Positions 8,181 to 15,838 of a stretch of DNA of 64,000 bases are shown piece after piece. The stretch covers positions 1-64,000 of the forward strand of contig NZ_BOOP01000006.1 in the NCBI RefSeq assembly GCF_016863295.1. Reading direction: 5' to 3'. How positions within the stretch are numbered: position 1 is the stretch's first letter; each line of letters starts with the position of its first letter. The notes under the pieces were generated by a model that saw nothing but the letters and a program-made list of their open reading frames with translations, was not told the origin of the DNA and did not search any database. The DNA is from Planotetraspora phitsanulokensis. Its GTDB lineage: Bacteria > Actinomycetota > Actinomycetes > Streptosporangiales > Streptosporangiaceae. The position numbers and the translations under genes were made by a program.

Positions 8181-9545
8181 TCACCGATGAACGGCCTCCG
8201 GCAGCGGGGTCGCGGAGAAGACGCCGGACGGGTCGTAGCGGCGCTTCAGTTCCATGAGACGCGAGGCGTTGGCGCCGTACGCCTCGTCGATCTGGGCGCC
8301 GGCGTCGGGACCCAGCAGATTGACGTAACCCCCCGGCGACGCGACCGGAGCGAGGGCCGCCGAGACGGAGTCGGTCCACGCCACGTGCCGCTCGGGGTCG
8401 GCGTCGTCGGGCCGCCAGCCTGCGACGATCTCCACGACGAAGTGCGCGTCCCGGTTGGCGAAGGCGGTCGCGTCCGGCGCGACCCGGGTGGCGGCGCCGT
8501 GGAAGTGGTGGATCGGGGTGCCCGAGAACGGCGAGGTCCTGGTGTCCCCGGCCTCGACGAGCGCCGCCACGACCTCGGGGGTGAAATCGGCGACCGTCCG
8601 CGTCCGGATCGTGTAGTGGCTCCCGTCCACCATCTGCGCCTCGACCAGCGTGAGCGCCGTCGCGTATGGCATCACGTCCACCTGGGACATGAGCACGTCC
8701 CCGAGGCCTTCGAGGCGGGCCGTCCACTGCCGTCCGGTCTCCGGCTCACCGGCCCAGGCCGGCGAGAGCAGCATCACCGGTGAACCGTCGGGTCCGGAGA
8801 AGACCCCGCTCTGCACGGTGAGCTCGTCCGGCGCCTCGGCCAGCAGTTCGCGGAGCCCCGCCCACACCGATCCGGCCTGCCGCCACGAGAAGAGCACGAA
8901 TCCGGTCAGGATCGACTCCAGCGGGTGCAGCCGGACGTGGAGCGAGGTGACGACGCCGAAGTTCCCGCCGCCTCCGCGGAGCGCCCAGAGCAGGTCGGCG
9001 TCGTGCTCGGGGTCCGCCCGCACCTGGGTGCCGTCGGCGAGAACCACGTCGGCGGCGAGGAGGTTGTCCAGCGCGAGGCCGTGGACACCCGAGAGCGGAC
9101 CGTATCCGCCCCCGAGCGTCAGCCCGGCCATGCCGACGCCTCCCGCCGTCCCGGTCGCGGCCACCAGGCCGTACGGGCTCGTCGCGGCGATTACGTCGGC
9201 CGACGTGGCTCCGCCGCCGACGACGGCGACCCGCCGTTCCGGGTCGACGTGTACGGAGCGCATGTCCGACAGGGAGACGACCAGGCCCCCGTCACGGATC
9301 GAGCGACCGGCCCAGTCGTGCCCGCCTCCGCGGACGGATAACGGCAGTCCGTGGGCTCCGGCCACGGTGACGGCCGCGCTGACGTCGTCGGGCGTCGCGC
9401 AGCGCGCGACGCCCGCGGGCCGGTGACCGACCCCGTGGTTCCAGATGCGGATCGCGTCGTCGAACGGAGCACCCTCGACGAGGACACGATGGTGACCGAG
9501 ACGCCGCGCGAGTTCGGTTGTCACAGGCAGGAGCCGGGTGTCCAT
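8181..9545 (-). CDS. FAD-linked oxidase of the BBE (berberine-bridge enzyme) family
   Basis: A 454-residue protein. The FAD-binding PCMH domain spans about residues 35-210, with the flavin-linking histidine in SVRGGGHDWAG and the second glycine loop GLTLGGGYGPLSG. A substrate domain follows and the BBE tail YVNLLGPDAG... lies near the end. Bicovalent members have a cysteine in the stretch after GGGYG; here it reads PLSGVHGLALDNL, so only the histidine link is expected. Such enzymes oxidise sugars, alkaloids or polyketides using oxygen. A perfect 13-bp dyad in its promoter suggests TetR-type control. Confidence 0.88.
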   Translation of the reverse strand: MDTRLLPVTTELARRLGHHRVLVEGAPFDDAIRIWNHGVGHRPAGVARCATPDDVSAAVTVAGAHGLPLSVRGGGHDWAGRSIRDGGLVVSLSDMRSVHVDPERRVAVVGGGATSADVIAATSPYGLVAATGTAGGVGMAGLTLGGGYGPLSGVHGLALDNLLAADVVLADGTQVRADPEHDADLLWALRGGGGNFGVVTSLHVRLHPLESILTGFVLFSWRQAGSVWAGLRELLAEAPDELTVQSGVFSGPDGSPVMLLSPAWAGEPETGRQWTARLEGLGDVLMSQVDVMPYATALTLVEAQMVDGSHYTIRTRTVADFTPEVVAALVEAGDTRTSPFSGTPIHHFHGAATRVAPDATAFANRDAHFVVEIVAGWRPDDADPERHVAWTDSVSAALAPVASPGGYVNLLGPDAGAQIDEAYGANASRLMELKRRYDPSGVFSATPLPEAVHR

Positions 9546-9606
9546 GGGTTGTTCCCCCTACGCTGGTGATGACCACTCTGTTGAGCAGACCCGGGTTAAC
9601 TTAAAT

Positions 9607-9619
9607 AGAGTCCGACTCT
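9607..9619. promoter_or_regulatory. Palindromic operator AGAGTC-C-GACTCT upstream of the BBE oxidase
   Basis: A perfect 13-bp palindrome about 60 bases upstream of the oxidase ATG. On the minus strand a TTGTGA lies on the far side and an AT-rich ATTTAA on the gene side, so it would sit between the -35 and -10 boxes. Such dyads are typical TetR sites; the cognate repressor is unknown. Confidence 0.5.
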
Positions 9620-9652
9620 GATCACAAGGTGACATTTCTTCCCTCACCTTCA

Positions 9653-9811
9653 GCGTGATCATGCACAAGTTCGGGCCCACACCTGTCTACCTGCGGACTC
9701 TTCCGGCGTGATCATGCAGGGATTCGGAGGAATGCCCGCTGACCTGCGACGCAGGCAATGGTGACCATGCAGAAGTCCGCGGACGTACTCGCTTGCGACC
9801 ACGGAGCCCTC
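9653..9811. repeat. Three degenerate direct repeats of 53 bases
   Basis: Units begin at 9653, 9706 and 9759, exactly 53 bases apart. Each opens with (G/T)(C/G)GTGA(T/C)CATGCA, continues with a related AAGT-TCGG block, and the first two share ACCTGCG near the end. Units 1 and 2 are identical over the first 13 bases. No gene reads through convincingly. Function unknown. Confidence 0.7.
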
Positions 9812-9816
9812 CGTGG
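9799..9816. repeat. Short perfect hairpin CCACGGAG-CC-CTCCGTGG
   Basis: Eight-base arms over a 2-base loop, immediately after the 53-base repeats and before the 9-base tandem. It may act as a terminator for the TetR gene, whose stop at 9885 points this way. Confidence 0.45.
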
Positions 9817-9821
9817 CGATC

Positions 9822-9857
9822 GAGGCTTTCGAGGCTTTCGGGGCTTTCGGGGCTTTC
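9822..9857. repeat. Tandem 9-base repeat (G(A/G)GGCTTTC x4)
   Basis: GAGGCTTTC occurs twice, then GGGGCTTTC twice, followed by GGGG. The unit is a multiple of three, but no credible gene contains it. It lies between the TetR stop and the 53-base repeats. Confidence 0.8.
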
Positions 9858-9884
9858 GGGGCGATCATCCCCGGTCGGGGGCGG

Positions 9885-10571
9885 TCAGCCGGTGACGATG
9901 CCGTCCAGGATGCGCTCGACTCCCTGCGCGAACGTCCGTTCGGCGCGGTCGCCGGCATGCGGCCCCCTGGCCTCGCGCATCACGTGGGCGACCCGCGGAT
10001 AGCGGTCGCCCGCCACGATGGCGTCCCCGTAGGACCCCTGCTCGGCCATCCAGCGGTTCATGTCGAAGCCCGAGGCCCGCACGGCCAGCTCGCCCAGCAC
10101 GGCCCCCGTGATGAAGAGCTGCAGGGTGCCGACGGCGGTGAGCATCTCGTCGGCGTCGAGCCCCAGACCGTCGACGGCGGTCAGCCAGGTCTCCATCCAG
10201 TGCAGACTGCCGGGCCCGATGTTGGGCCTCGATGCCTGAACGGCCGCGAGCCAGGGGTGGCGGAGCATGACCGCACGCGTGGCGTCGGCGAGGGTTCTCA
10301 GGTCGGACCGCCGGTCGCCGGTGGGCTCGGGGGGCGGCTGCTCCCGCAGGACGGCGTCGACCATGAGGTCGAGCAGGTCGTCCTTGCTGGACAGGTAGCG
10401 GTAGAGGGACGTGGTGCCGGCGCCCAGCTCGGCGGCGACCCTGCGCATGGACACGGCGTCGATGCCCTCGGCGTCGGCGAGGCGTACGGCGGCGGCCGCG
10501 ACGGCGGCGCGGCTGTGCGCGGGACGGGGACCGCGTGCGGCCTGTTCCGGCCGGGCCCAGATCGATTCCAT
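9885..10571 (-). CDS. TetR family regulator with TetR_C_1-like tail
   Basis: A 228-residue regulator. The helix-turn-helix spans about residues 20-65: SRAAVAAAAVRLADAEG, then VSMRRVAAELGAGTTSLYRYLSSKDDLLDLM, the standard TetR pattern. The C-terminal half (TRAVMLRHPWLAAVQASRPNIGPGSL...) matches the ligand-binding domain seen in TetA/monooxygenase regulators. Start chosen at the ATG facing the flavin monooxygenase gene. The pair is divergent with 73 bases between starts, so it probably represses the monooxygenase and itself through the dyads listed there. Confidence 0.9.
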   Translation of the reverse strand: MESIWARPEQAARGPRPAHSRAAVAAAAVRLADAEGIDAVSMRRVAAELGAGTTSLYRYLSSKDDLLDLMVDAVLREQPPPEPTGDRRSDLRTLADATRAVMLRHPWLAAVQASRPNIGPGSLHWMETWLTAVDGLGLDADEMLTAVGTLQLFITGAVLGELAVRASGFDMNRWMAEQGSYGDAIVAGDRYPRVAHVMREARGPHAGDRAERTFAQGVERILDGIVTG

Positions 10572-10626
10572 TGCGAGCAGTGTACGCAGTGGTCTATGGT
10601 CATCCCAATAACTGCGAACACTGTTC
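10571..10626 (+). promoter_or_regulatory. Promoter and TetR operator of the flavin monooxygenase
   Basis: TTGCGA at 10571 and TATGGT at 10595, 18 bases apart, read towards the monooxygenase. Just after the expected start of transcription lies the perfect 11-bp palindrome GAACACTGTTC (10616-10626). A related half site, GCAGTGTACGC, overlaps the spacer. This fits repression by the divergent TetR. Confidence 0.55.
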
Positions 10627-10644
10627 CTGGTTTTGGGGGTCGGG

Positions 10645-12237
10645 ATGGATGTCGATGTCGTGGTGGCGGGTGCGGGACCGGTGGGCCTGATGCTCGCGTG
10701 CGAGCTGCGGCTGGCCGGGGTGTCGGTGCTGGTGCTCGAGCGCAAGGCGGAACCGGACCACGCGCTCAGAGCCGGCGCGATGGGAGCCAGGTCGATCAAC
10801 GCGCCCTCGGCGGACGCGTTCCACAGGCGCGGCCTGCTGGAGGCGGTGCGCGAGGCCGCGTTGTGGTGGTACGAGCCGGACCCCGAGGCCCTCCGAGCCG
10901 CCCGGTCCGCCGCCGAGTCGCGGACCGGTGCTCCGCGTGACCGGCGAGCGGACGCCGAACAGGACCGGGCCGCGCTCCTCACGACGCCGGACACCCCGAC
11001 GTTCGCGGGACACTTCGCCGGCATCCCGATCCGCGCCGACCGGCTCGACCCCGCCGACCGGGTCCTCGCGGGCCACACTCTGGGCGGCGGGGCGATCAGC
11101 CAGCTCGCCCTGGAGGAGATCCTGTCCCGCCGGGCGGCCTCGCTGGGCGTCGAGATCCGGCGGGGCACGCCGCTGACCGGCCTGGAAGCGGACGCGGACG
11201 GAGTGAACGTGTTGGCCGGGGGCGAGGTCGTCCGCGCCGGCTGGCTGGCCGGATGCGACGGGGGCCGCAGCACGGTGCGCGCGCTGGCGGGGTTCGCCTT
11301 CCCGGGCACCGACGGAGAGTTCGTCGGCCGCCAGGCCATGGTGGAGCTCGCCGGCCCGGCCCGGCTGCCTGTCGGCGACTGGGTCCGTACGGCGGCGGGC
11401 GCGTACGTCCACGGGCCCGTCCCCGGGCGGGTCCACACCGTGGAGTACGGGCAGGTCCACGACAGGGACACCCCGGTGACCGCCGAGGAGATGCGGGCGA
11501 GCCTGCTGCGCGTGTCGGGCGTCGACGTCGAGATCGCCGAGGTGCTCGTGGGCACCCGTTACACCGACGCCACCCGGCAGGCCGCGACGTACCGCCGGGG
11601 CAGGGTGCTGCTGGCCGGCGACGCCGCGCACATCCACTCCCCGGCCGGCGGGCAGGGGCTCAACCTCGGCATCGGCGACGCGATGAACCTCGGGTGGAAG
11701 CTGGCGGCCACGGTGCGGGGATGGGCGCCCGACGACCTGCTCGACACCTACACGGCCGAGCGGCACCCCGTCGGGGCCTGGGTGCAGGGGTGGAGCGACG
11801 CCCAGAGCGCCCTGGGCCGGGTCGACGCCCGCACCGCGGCGCTGCGGAAGGTGATGGGGGAACTGCTGGACACCACCTGCGGGGCGACCTACGTGCTCAA
11901 GCAGATCTCGGGCATCGGACGGGGCTACGACCTCCCCGGCGATCACCCCCTGATCGGGCTTCCGGCGCCGGACCTGTCCCTCCCGGACGGTACACGCCTG
12001 GCCGAGCACTGCCGCACCGGCCGGGCGCTGCTGGTGACGGGAGAGGACGACCGCGACCTGCCGGCGCTGGCGGGCTCATGGGCGAATCGCATGACCGTGA
12101 TCACGGCGAAGCCGGGCCCTTCGATGCTGGTACGTCCCGATGGTCACATCGCCTGGGCCGCCGACGGCGTCCCTGACCCCGCGTCCGCCGAGGGGGCGCT
12201 CCGCACCTGGCTCGGCGCACCGGAACCCCGCATCTGA
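10645..12237 (+). CDS. FAD-dependent aromatic monooxygenase (PHBH/rifampicin-monooxygenase type)
   Basis: About 530 residues. Three group-A flavoprotein hydroxylase signatures are present: VVVAGAGPVGLMLACEL at the N-terminus, GCDGGRSTVR (the DG motif) near residue 210, and RVLLAGDAAHIHSPAGGQGLNLGIGDA (GD motif) near residue 330. A thioredoxin-like C-terminal domain follows. These enzymes hydroxylate aromatic rings with NAD(P)H and oxygen; many act in polyketide tailoring, others inactivate rifamycins. ATG at 10645 has GGGGG five bases upstream and is preferred over the in-frame TTG at 10633. Divergent TetR control suggests induction by its substrate. Confidence 0.9.
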   Translation: MDVDVVVAGAGPVGLMLACELRLAGVSVLVLERKAEPDHALRAGAMGARSINAPSADAFHRRGLLEAVREAALWWYEPDPEALRAARSAAESRTGAPRDRRADAEQDRAALLTTPDTPTFAGHFAGIPIRADRLDPADRVLAGHTLGGGAISQLALEEILSRRAASLGVEIRRGTPLTGLEADADGVNVLAGGEVVRAGWLAGCDGGRSTVRALAGFAFPGTDGEFVGRQAMVELAGPARLPVGDWVRTAAGAYVHGPVPGRVHTVEYGQVHDRDTPVTAEEMRASLLRVSGVDVEIAEVLVGTRYTDATRQAATYRRGRVLLAGDAAHIHSPAGGQGLNLGIGDAMNLGWKLAATVRGWAPDDLLDTYTAERHPVGAWVQGWSDAQSALGRVDARTAALRKVMGELLDTTCGATYVLKQISGIGRGYDLPGDHPLIGLPAPDLSLPDGTRLAEHCRTGRALLVTGEDDRDLPALAGSWANRMTVITAKPGPSMLVRPDGHIAWAADGVPDPASAEGALRTWLGAPEPRI

Positions 12238-12366
12238 TCACACGGAGGGTGCGCACGCGGGTGCGCCACGTAGCCGAGCCCCGGCCATGCCGTAGCCTCG
12301 CGGTAGAAGGGCTCCCCCATTTCGGACGGCCGTCCGCCCAGGTCGGCATGTGGAAGCGAGGAGCGG

Positions 12367-13782
12367 ATGGACGCGGTGGTGAGGACCTCCGCCGGGAGGG
12401 TGCGTGGCGCCTCCCGGGACGGCGTCGTCGTCTTCCGGGGAGTCCCCTTCGCGGCCGCGCCGGAAGGGCCGCTGCGTTTCCGCGCGCCGGTCCGCGCGAA
12501 ATCCTGGGACGACGTCAGGGACGCCCTCGAGTTCGGGTCCGCGCCGCCCCAGTCTCCGCCCCTGGCGGGGATGCCCGAGATCTGGCGGCCCCGCGACGGG
12601 CTCGACTGCCTGACGGTGAACGTCTGGACACCCGGTCCGGGCGCCGCGGATCTGCCCGTAATGGTCTGGATCTACGGCGGCGCGTGGCAGTCGGGCTCCG
12701 CCTCCCAGCCCGGATACGACGGCGCCAGGCTCGCCCGCGCCGGGGTCGTGGTGGTCACGTTCAACTACCGCGTCGGGTTCGAGGGCTTCGGCCGCCTGCC
12801 GGGGACCCCGGCCAACCGCGGCCTGCTCGACCAGATCGCCGCTCTGGAATGGGTGCAGGCCGAGATCGCGGCGTTCGGCGGCGACCCCGGCAACGTCACC
12901 GTCTTCGGCGAGTCCGCGGGTGCGGGCTCGGTGGCCGTGCTCGCCGCCGCGCCCGCCGCTCGCGGCCTGTTCCGGAGGGCGATCGCGCAGAGTGTGCCGG
13001 CCGGCTCGCTCGCGGAGGAGGAGGCCGAGCAGGTCACCGCGCTCATCGCGGCGGAGGCCGGGGCCGAGCCCACGTGGGAGGGCTTCGCGGGGCTAGCCCC
13101 CGAGGCGATCCTGCGGGTCCAGGATGTGCGCCTGCCGGGACACGACGCGGGCATCACGCCCTTCGGCCCGGTCATCGACGGCGAGTTGGTCGCGGGCCAG
13201 CCCTGGGAGGCGATCGGCGACGGCCGCGACGTGGATCTCATCTGCGGGTTCACCCACGAGGAGTTCCAGCTGTTCGCTTCGGCCGCCGACACGACCGCCA
13301 TCGATCTCGCGGCCGTCGCCGCGTCGTTCGATCTCGGGCCCGGCGCGGTCGACGCCTATCGCGCCGCTCATCCCGGCCATGACGATGCCGCCCTGTTCTC
13401 GGTGATGATGTCCGACGCGCTGTTCCGCATGCCGTCGACCTGGGTGGCCGAGGCGCACGCACGGGCGGGCGGGCGCACCTGGCTCTACGACTTCGCCTGG
13501 CGCAGCCCCGCCTTCGGCGCCTGCCACGCCCTCGACGTGCCGTTCGCCTTCGGGGACGGCGACAGCCCCATGGCCGCCTGGCTTCTCGGCTCGCCGCCGC
13601 CCGCCGACTTCGCCGTGCTGTCGGAGCACATCAGGAGGGCCTGGACGGCCTTCGCCGCCACCGGCGACCCGGGCTGGCCGCGCTTCGACCTCCAAGACCG
13701 CCGCACCCGGATCTGGGATGTCCCGCCGTCCGACGTCCCCTATCCCCTGGCCGCCTCGGCCGAGATCTGGTCGGGTTCCTGA
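12367..13782 (+). CDS. Type-B carboxylesterase
   Basis: A 471-residue alpha/beta hydrolase of the carboxylesterase/para-nitrobenzyl esterase family. FRGVPFAAAP at the start, DCLTVNVWTP, the oxyanion loop VWIYGGAW, and the nucleophile elbow FGESAGAGSV (Ser183) are all in place. Glu298 in THEEF and His387 in GACHALDVPF complete the triad. No signal peptide, so cytoplasmic. A possible partner of the monooxygenase 130 bases upstream in the same direction, though the gap argues for its own promoter. Confidence 0.9.
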   Translation: MDAVVRTSAGRVRGASRDGVVVFRGVPFAAAPEGPLRFRAPVRAKSWDDVRDALEFGSAPPQSPPLAGMPEIWRPRDGLDCLTVNVWTPGPGAADLPVMVWIYGGAWQSGSASQPGYDGARLARAGVVVVTFNYRVGFEGFGRLPGTPANRGLLDQIAALEWVQAEIAAFGGDPGNVTVFGESAGAGSVAVLAAAPAARGLFRRAIAQSVPAGSLAEEEAEQVTALIAAEAGAEPTWEGFAGLAPEAILRVQDVRLPGHDAGITPFGPVIDGELVAGQPWEAIGDGRDVDLICGFTHEEFQLFASAADTTAIDLAAVAASFDLGPGAVDAYRAAHPGHDDAALFSVMMSDALFRMPSTWVAEAHARAGGRTWLYDFAWRSPAFGACHALDVPFAFGDGDSPMAAWLLGSPPPADFAVLSEHIRRAWTAFAATGDPGWPRFDLQDRRTRIWDVPPSDVPYPLAASAEIWSGS

Positions 13783-13828
13783 CGCCCGCGCCGGCCGGTG
13801 ACTCCCGCGGCCGGCTCCCGCCTGGCGG

Positions 13829-13847
13829 GGGCGGCGCGACGCCGCCC
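13829..13847. terminator. Hairpin between convergent esterase and methyltransferase genes
   Basis: GGGCGGCG, a 3-base loop, CGCCGCCC: a perfect 8-bp stem in the 76-base gap between the two stops. It could end both transcripts. Confidence 0.6.
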
Positions 13848-13858
13848 ATTCCGGCGGC

Positions 13859-14671
13859 TCAGCCGCCGGACCCGTCGTGGAGCGCGGGCCTGGTGCCGAT
13901 GACGGCGGTGGCGTCCAGGTCGCCCGACGCCGCCACCCGCGGCACCAGGCCGCCGCGTGCGACGGCCTCGGCGGTCGTCCGCGCCTGCTGCTCGCTCGTC
14001 TCGACGAGCAGATGTCCGCCCGGCGCCAGCCACGACGCGGCCCCGGCGACCACCCTCCGGACGACGTCGAGCCCGTCCGCGCCGCCGTCGAGCGCCCTGT
14101 GCGGCTCGTGGACGCGCGCCTCGGGAGGCAGCAGCCCGATCGCGCCGGTGGGCACGTAGGGCGGGCTGGCGACCAGCACGTCGACGCGACCTCGCAGGGC
14201 GGCCGGCAGCGGCTCGTAGAGGTCGCCTTCGTGCACCCGGCCGCCGTAGGGCGCGAGATTGCGCCGGGCGCACCGCACCGCGACCGGGTCGATGTCCGCG
14301 GCGTGCACCTCGGGCCGGTCCAGGGTCGCCGCCAGCGCGGCGGCCATCGCCCCTGATCCACAACACAGGTCGACGATGACGGCCTCAGGAGGGGCCAGGG
14401 CGGCGGCCTGGCGGATGAGGAACTCGGTGCGGGGACGAGGCACGAACACCCCGGGCTGCACGGCCACGCGCAGCCCGTAGAACTCCGCCCAGCCGAGGAC
14501 GTGCTCGAGGGGAAGTCCAGCGACCCTCCGGTCGACCATGGCGGCGACGTCGCCGGGTGCCCGGGCCGTGGAGACGATCAGCTCCGCCTCGTCCTCGGCG
14601 AAGACGCAACCGGCGGCGCGAAGCCTGGTGACGATGGCGGAAAGAGAAAGCGAAGAGGGAGAAGCCGACAT
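13859..14671 (-). CDS. PrmC/HemK-like protein N5-glutamine methyltransferase
   Basis: A 270-residue SAM-dependent methyltransferase. An N-terminal helical part with LEHVLGWAEFYGLRVAV and VFVPRPRTEFL (the linker and gatekeeper region of PrmC) is followed by the SAM loop VDLCCGSGAMAAAL. The catalytic NPPY motif reads SPPYVP, with Ser in place of Asn. PrmC methylates the GGQ glutamine of release factors; the Asn of NPPY binds the amide, so this substitution suggests a changed substrate or lower activity. Actinomycetes usually have the housekeeping prmC near prfA; this is probably a paralog. A structured leader precedes it. Confidence 0.82.
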   Translation of the reverse strand: MSASPSSLSLSAIVTRLRAAGCVFAEDEAELIVSTARAPGDVAAMVDRRVAGLPLEHVLGWAEFYGLRVAVQPGVFVPRPRTEFLIRQAAALAPPEAVIVDLCCGSGAMAAALAATLDRPEVHAADIDPVAVRCARRNLAPYGGRVHEGDLYEPLPAALRGRVDVLVASPPYVPTGAIGLLPPEARVHEPHRALDGGADGLDVVRRVVAGAASWLAPGGHLLVETSEQQARTTAEAVARGGLVPRVAASGDLDATAVIGTRPALHDGSGG

Positions 14672-14814
14672 TGGGGAGCCTTTCGGGATGCCGATGGGGC
14701 TCCCTCGGTCACCTGCCCTCGGGTGACCGTGCGTCCGCGTGAGAGAGCACCCGACCTGCTACAGCGGTAATGGGTCTCACCTCCTCGGACGGTCCTGCGA
14801 TCGCCGCAACGCTA
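14672..14814 (-). promoter_or_regulatory. Attenuator-like 5' leader of the PrmC-like gene
   Basis: On the minus strand a TAGCGT (-10-like, 14814-14809) starts a leader of about 130 bases. It holds an AGGAGG ribosome site (14785-14780), a short open frame ending at 14709, an 8-bp hairpin (14706-14713 with 14722-14729) that contains that stop, and a second 7-bp stem (14674-14680 with 14698-14704). One arm of the second stem includes part of the AAAGG ribosome site (14783 is not part; the site is 14683-14679) of the methyltransferase. The arrangement resembles translational attenuators in which a ribosome on the leader opens the downstream start. Confidence 0.5.
14709..14780 (-). CDS. Possible 20-23 residue leader peptide
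   Basis: An open frame runs from GTG at 14780 to TGA at 14709 and reads MRPITAVAGR... . The strong AGGAGG touches this GTG, so the real start may be the ATT three codons later (14771), nine bases from the ribosome site. No homolog is known to me. It is listed because of its place in the leader of the PrmC-like gene; it may be noncoding. Confidence 0.3.
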   Translation of the reverse strand: MRPITAVAGRVLSHADARSPEGR

Positions 14815-15010
14815 CCAGAGCCCGTCGAAGGCGCCGGATCCCGCGGCCCCATTCCCGGCATGACGCCTGCTCACGAGGGATTGCCGGTCCGAATCCCGCC
14901 GCGATTACCGGTCCGATGCCCGCCGGGCCCGGAGCGTACGTCCGTCCTAGGTTTCCCTCATGAAGATCCCCTTCCGGGTCCGGAGGGGGCCGATGAGGAA
15001 AGGGACCTCA

Positions 15011-15817
15011 ATGGATCTGCAGCTTTCCGGCCGTGTCGCGGTCGTCACCGGCGCCTCCAAGGGCATCGGCCTGGCCGTCACCCGCACGTTGCTCGCCGAG
15101 GGTGTGCGCGTCGTGGCCGCCTCGCGCAAGATCACTCCGGAACTGGAGGCGCTCGGCGGCGACTCGCTGGTTCACGTGCCGGTCGACCTGATGGACGCCG
15201 AGGCGCCCGGCCAGGTCGTGGCACGGGCGGTGGAGGAGTGGGGCGGGCTCGACATCCTGGTGAACAACGCCGGCGGTCCGCCTCCCGGCGTGGCCCTGCC
15301 GCGCATGTCGTTCCTCGCCCCCACGGACGAGGACTGGCGGGTGATGTTCGAGTTCAACCTGTTCTCGGCCGTCCGCGCCGTCCGTGCCGCGATCCCGGCG
15401 ATGCTCAGCCGTGGCGGGGGTTCGATCGTCAACGTCTCGTCGGGGAGCGCCCGGCAGCCCGCCCCGATGAACGTCGACTACAACGCGGCCAAGGCGGCAC
15501 TGAACAACCTGACCAAGGTGCTGTCGGAGGAGTTCGCCCCGCAGGGCGTCCGGGTGAACACCGTCTCTCCGGGTCCCGTGCGGACGGCGTGGTGGACCGA
15601 GGAGGGCGGCGCGGCCGACATCATCGCCGCCCAGGCGGGCACCGACCGCGACACCGTGATGGACGTCGTCGCGCCGGAGATGATGAAGCTGTCGACCGGG
15701 CGGCTCGTCGAACCCCAGGAGGTGGCCGACGTGATCGCCCTGCTCGTCTCGCCGCGTTCGGGGAGCACGACCGGCGCGGACTTCGCCGTCGACGGCGGAT
15801 TCCTCAAGGAGATCTGA
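15011..15817 (+). CDS. Short-chain dehydrogenase/reductase (FabG-like)
   Basis: A 268-residue classical SDR. TGASKGIG near the start binds the nicotinamide cofactor, NNAGG is the structural motif, and the catalytic VDYNAAKAAL (YxxxK) is in the middle; PGPVRT follows and GADFAVDGGF ends the fold. Members reduce 3-oxoacyl groups or other carbonyls. The ATG at 15011 is preceded by GGAAAGGGAC; further in-frame starts upstream (14960, 14993) lack a better site and would add a basic tail unlike the family. It stands alone; substrate unknown. Confidence 0.88.
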   Translation: MDLQLSGRVAVVTGASKGIGLAVTRTLLAEGVRVVAASRKITPELEALGGDSLVHVPVDLMDAEAPGQVVARAVEEWGGLDILVNNAGGPPPGVALPRMSFLAPTDEDWRVMFEFNLFSAVRAVRAAIPAMLSRGGGSIVNVSSGSARQPAPMNVDYNAAKAALNNLTKVLSEEFAPQGVRVNTVSPGPVRTAWWTEEGGAADIIAAQAGTDRDTVMDVVAPEMMKLSTGRLVEPQEVADVIALLVSPRSGSTTGADFAVDGGFLKEI

Positions 15818-15838
15818 CCGGCCGGCTCCACGACGGGG

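Noticed and set aside
9653-9857. CRISPR array.
   Set aside because: Only three diverged units, no separate spacers, no cas genes.
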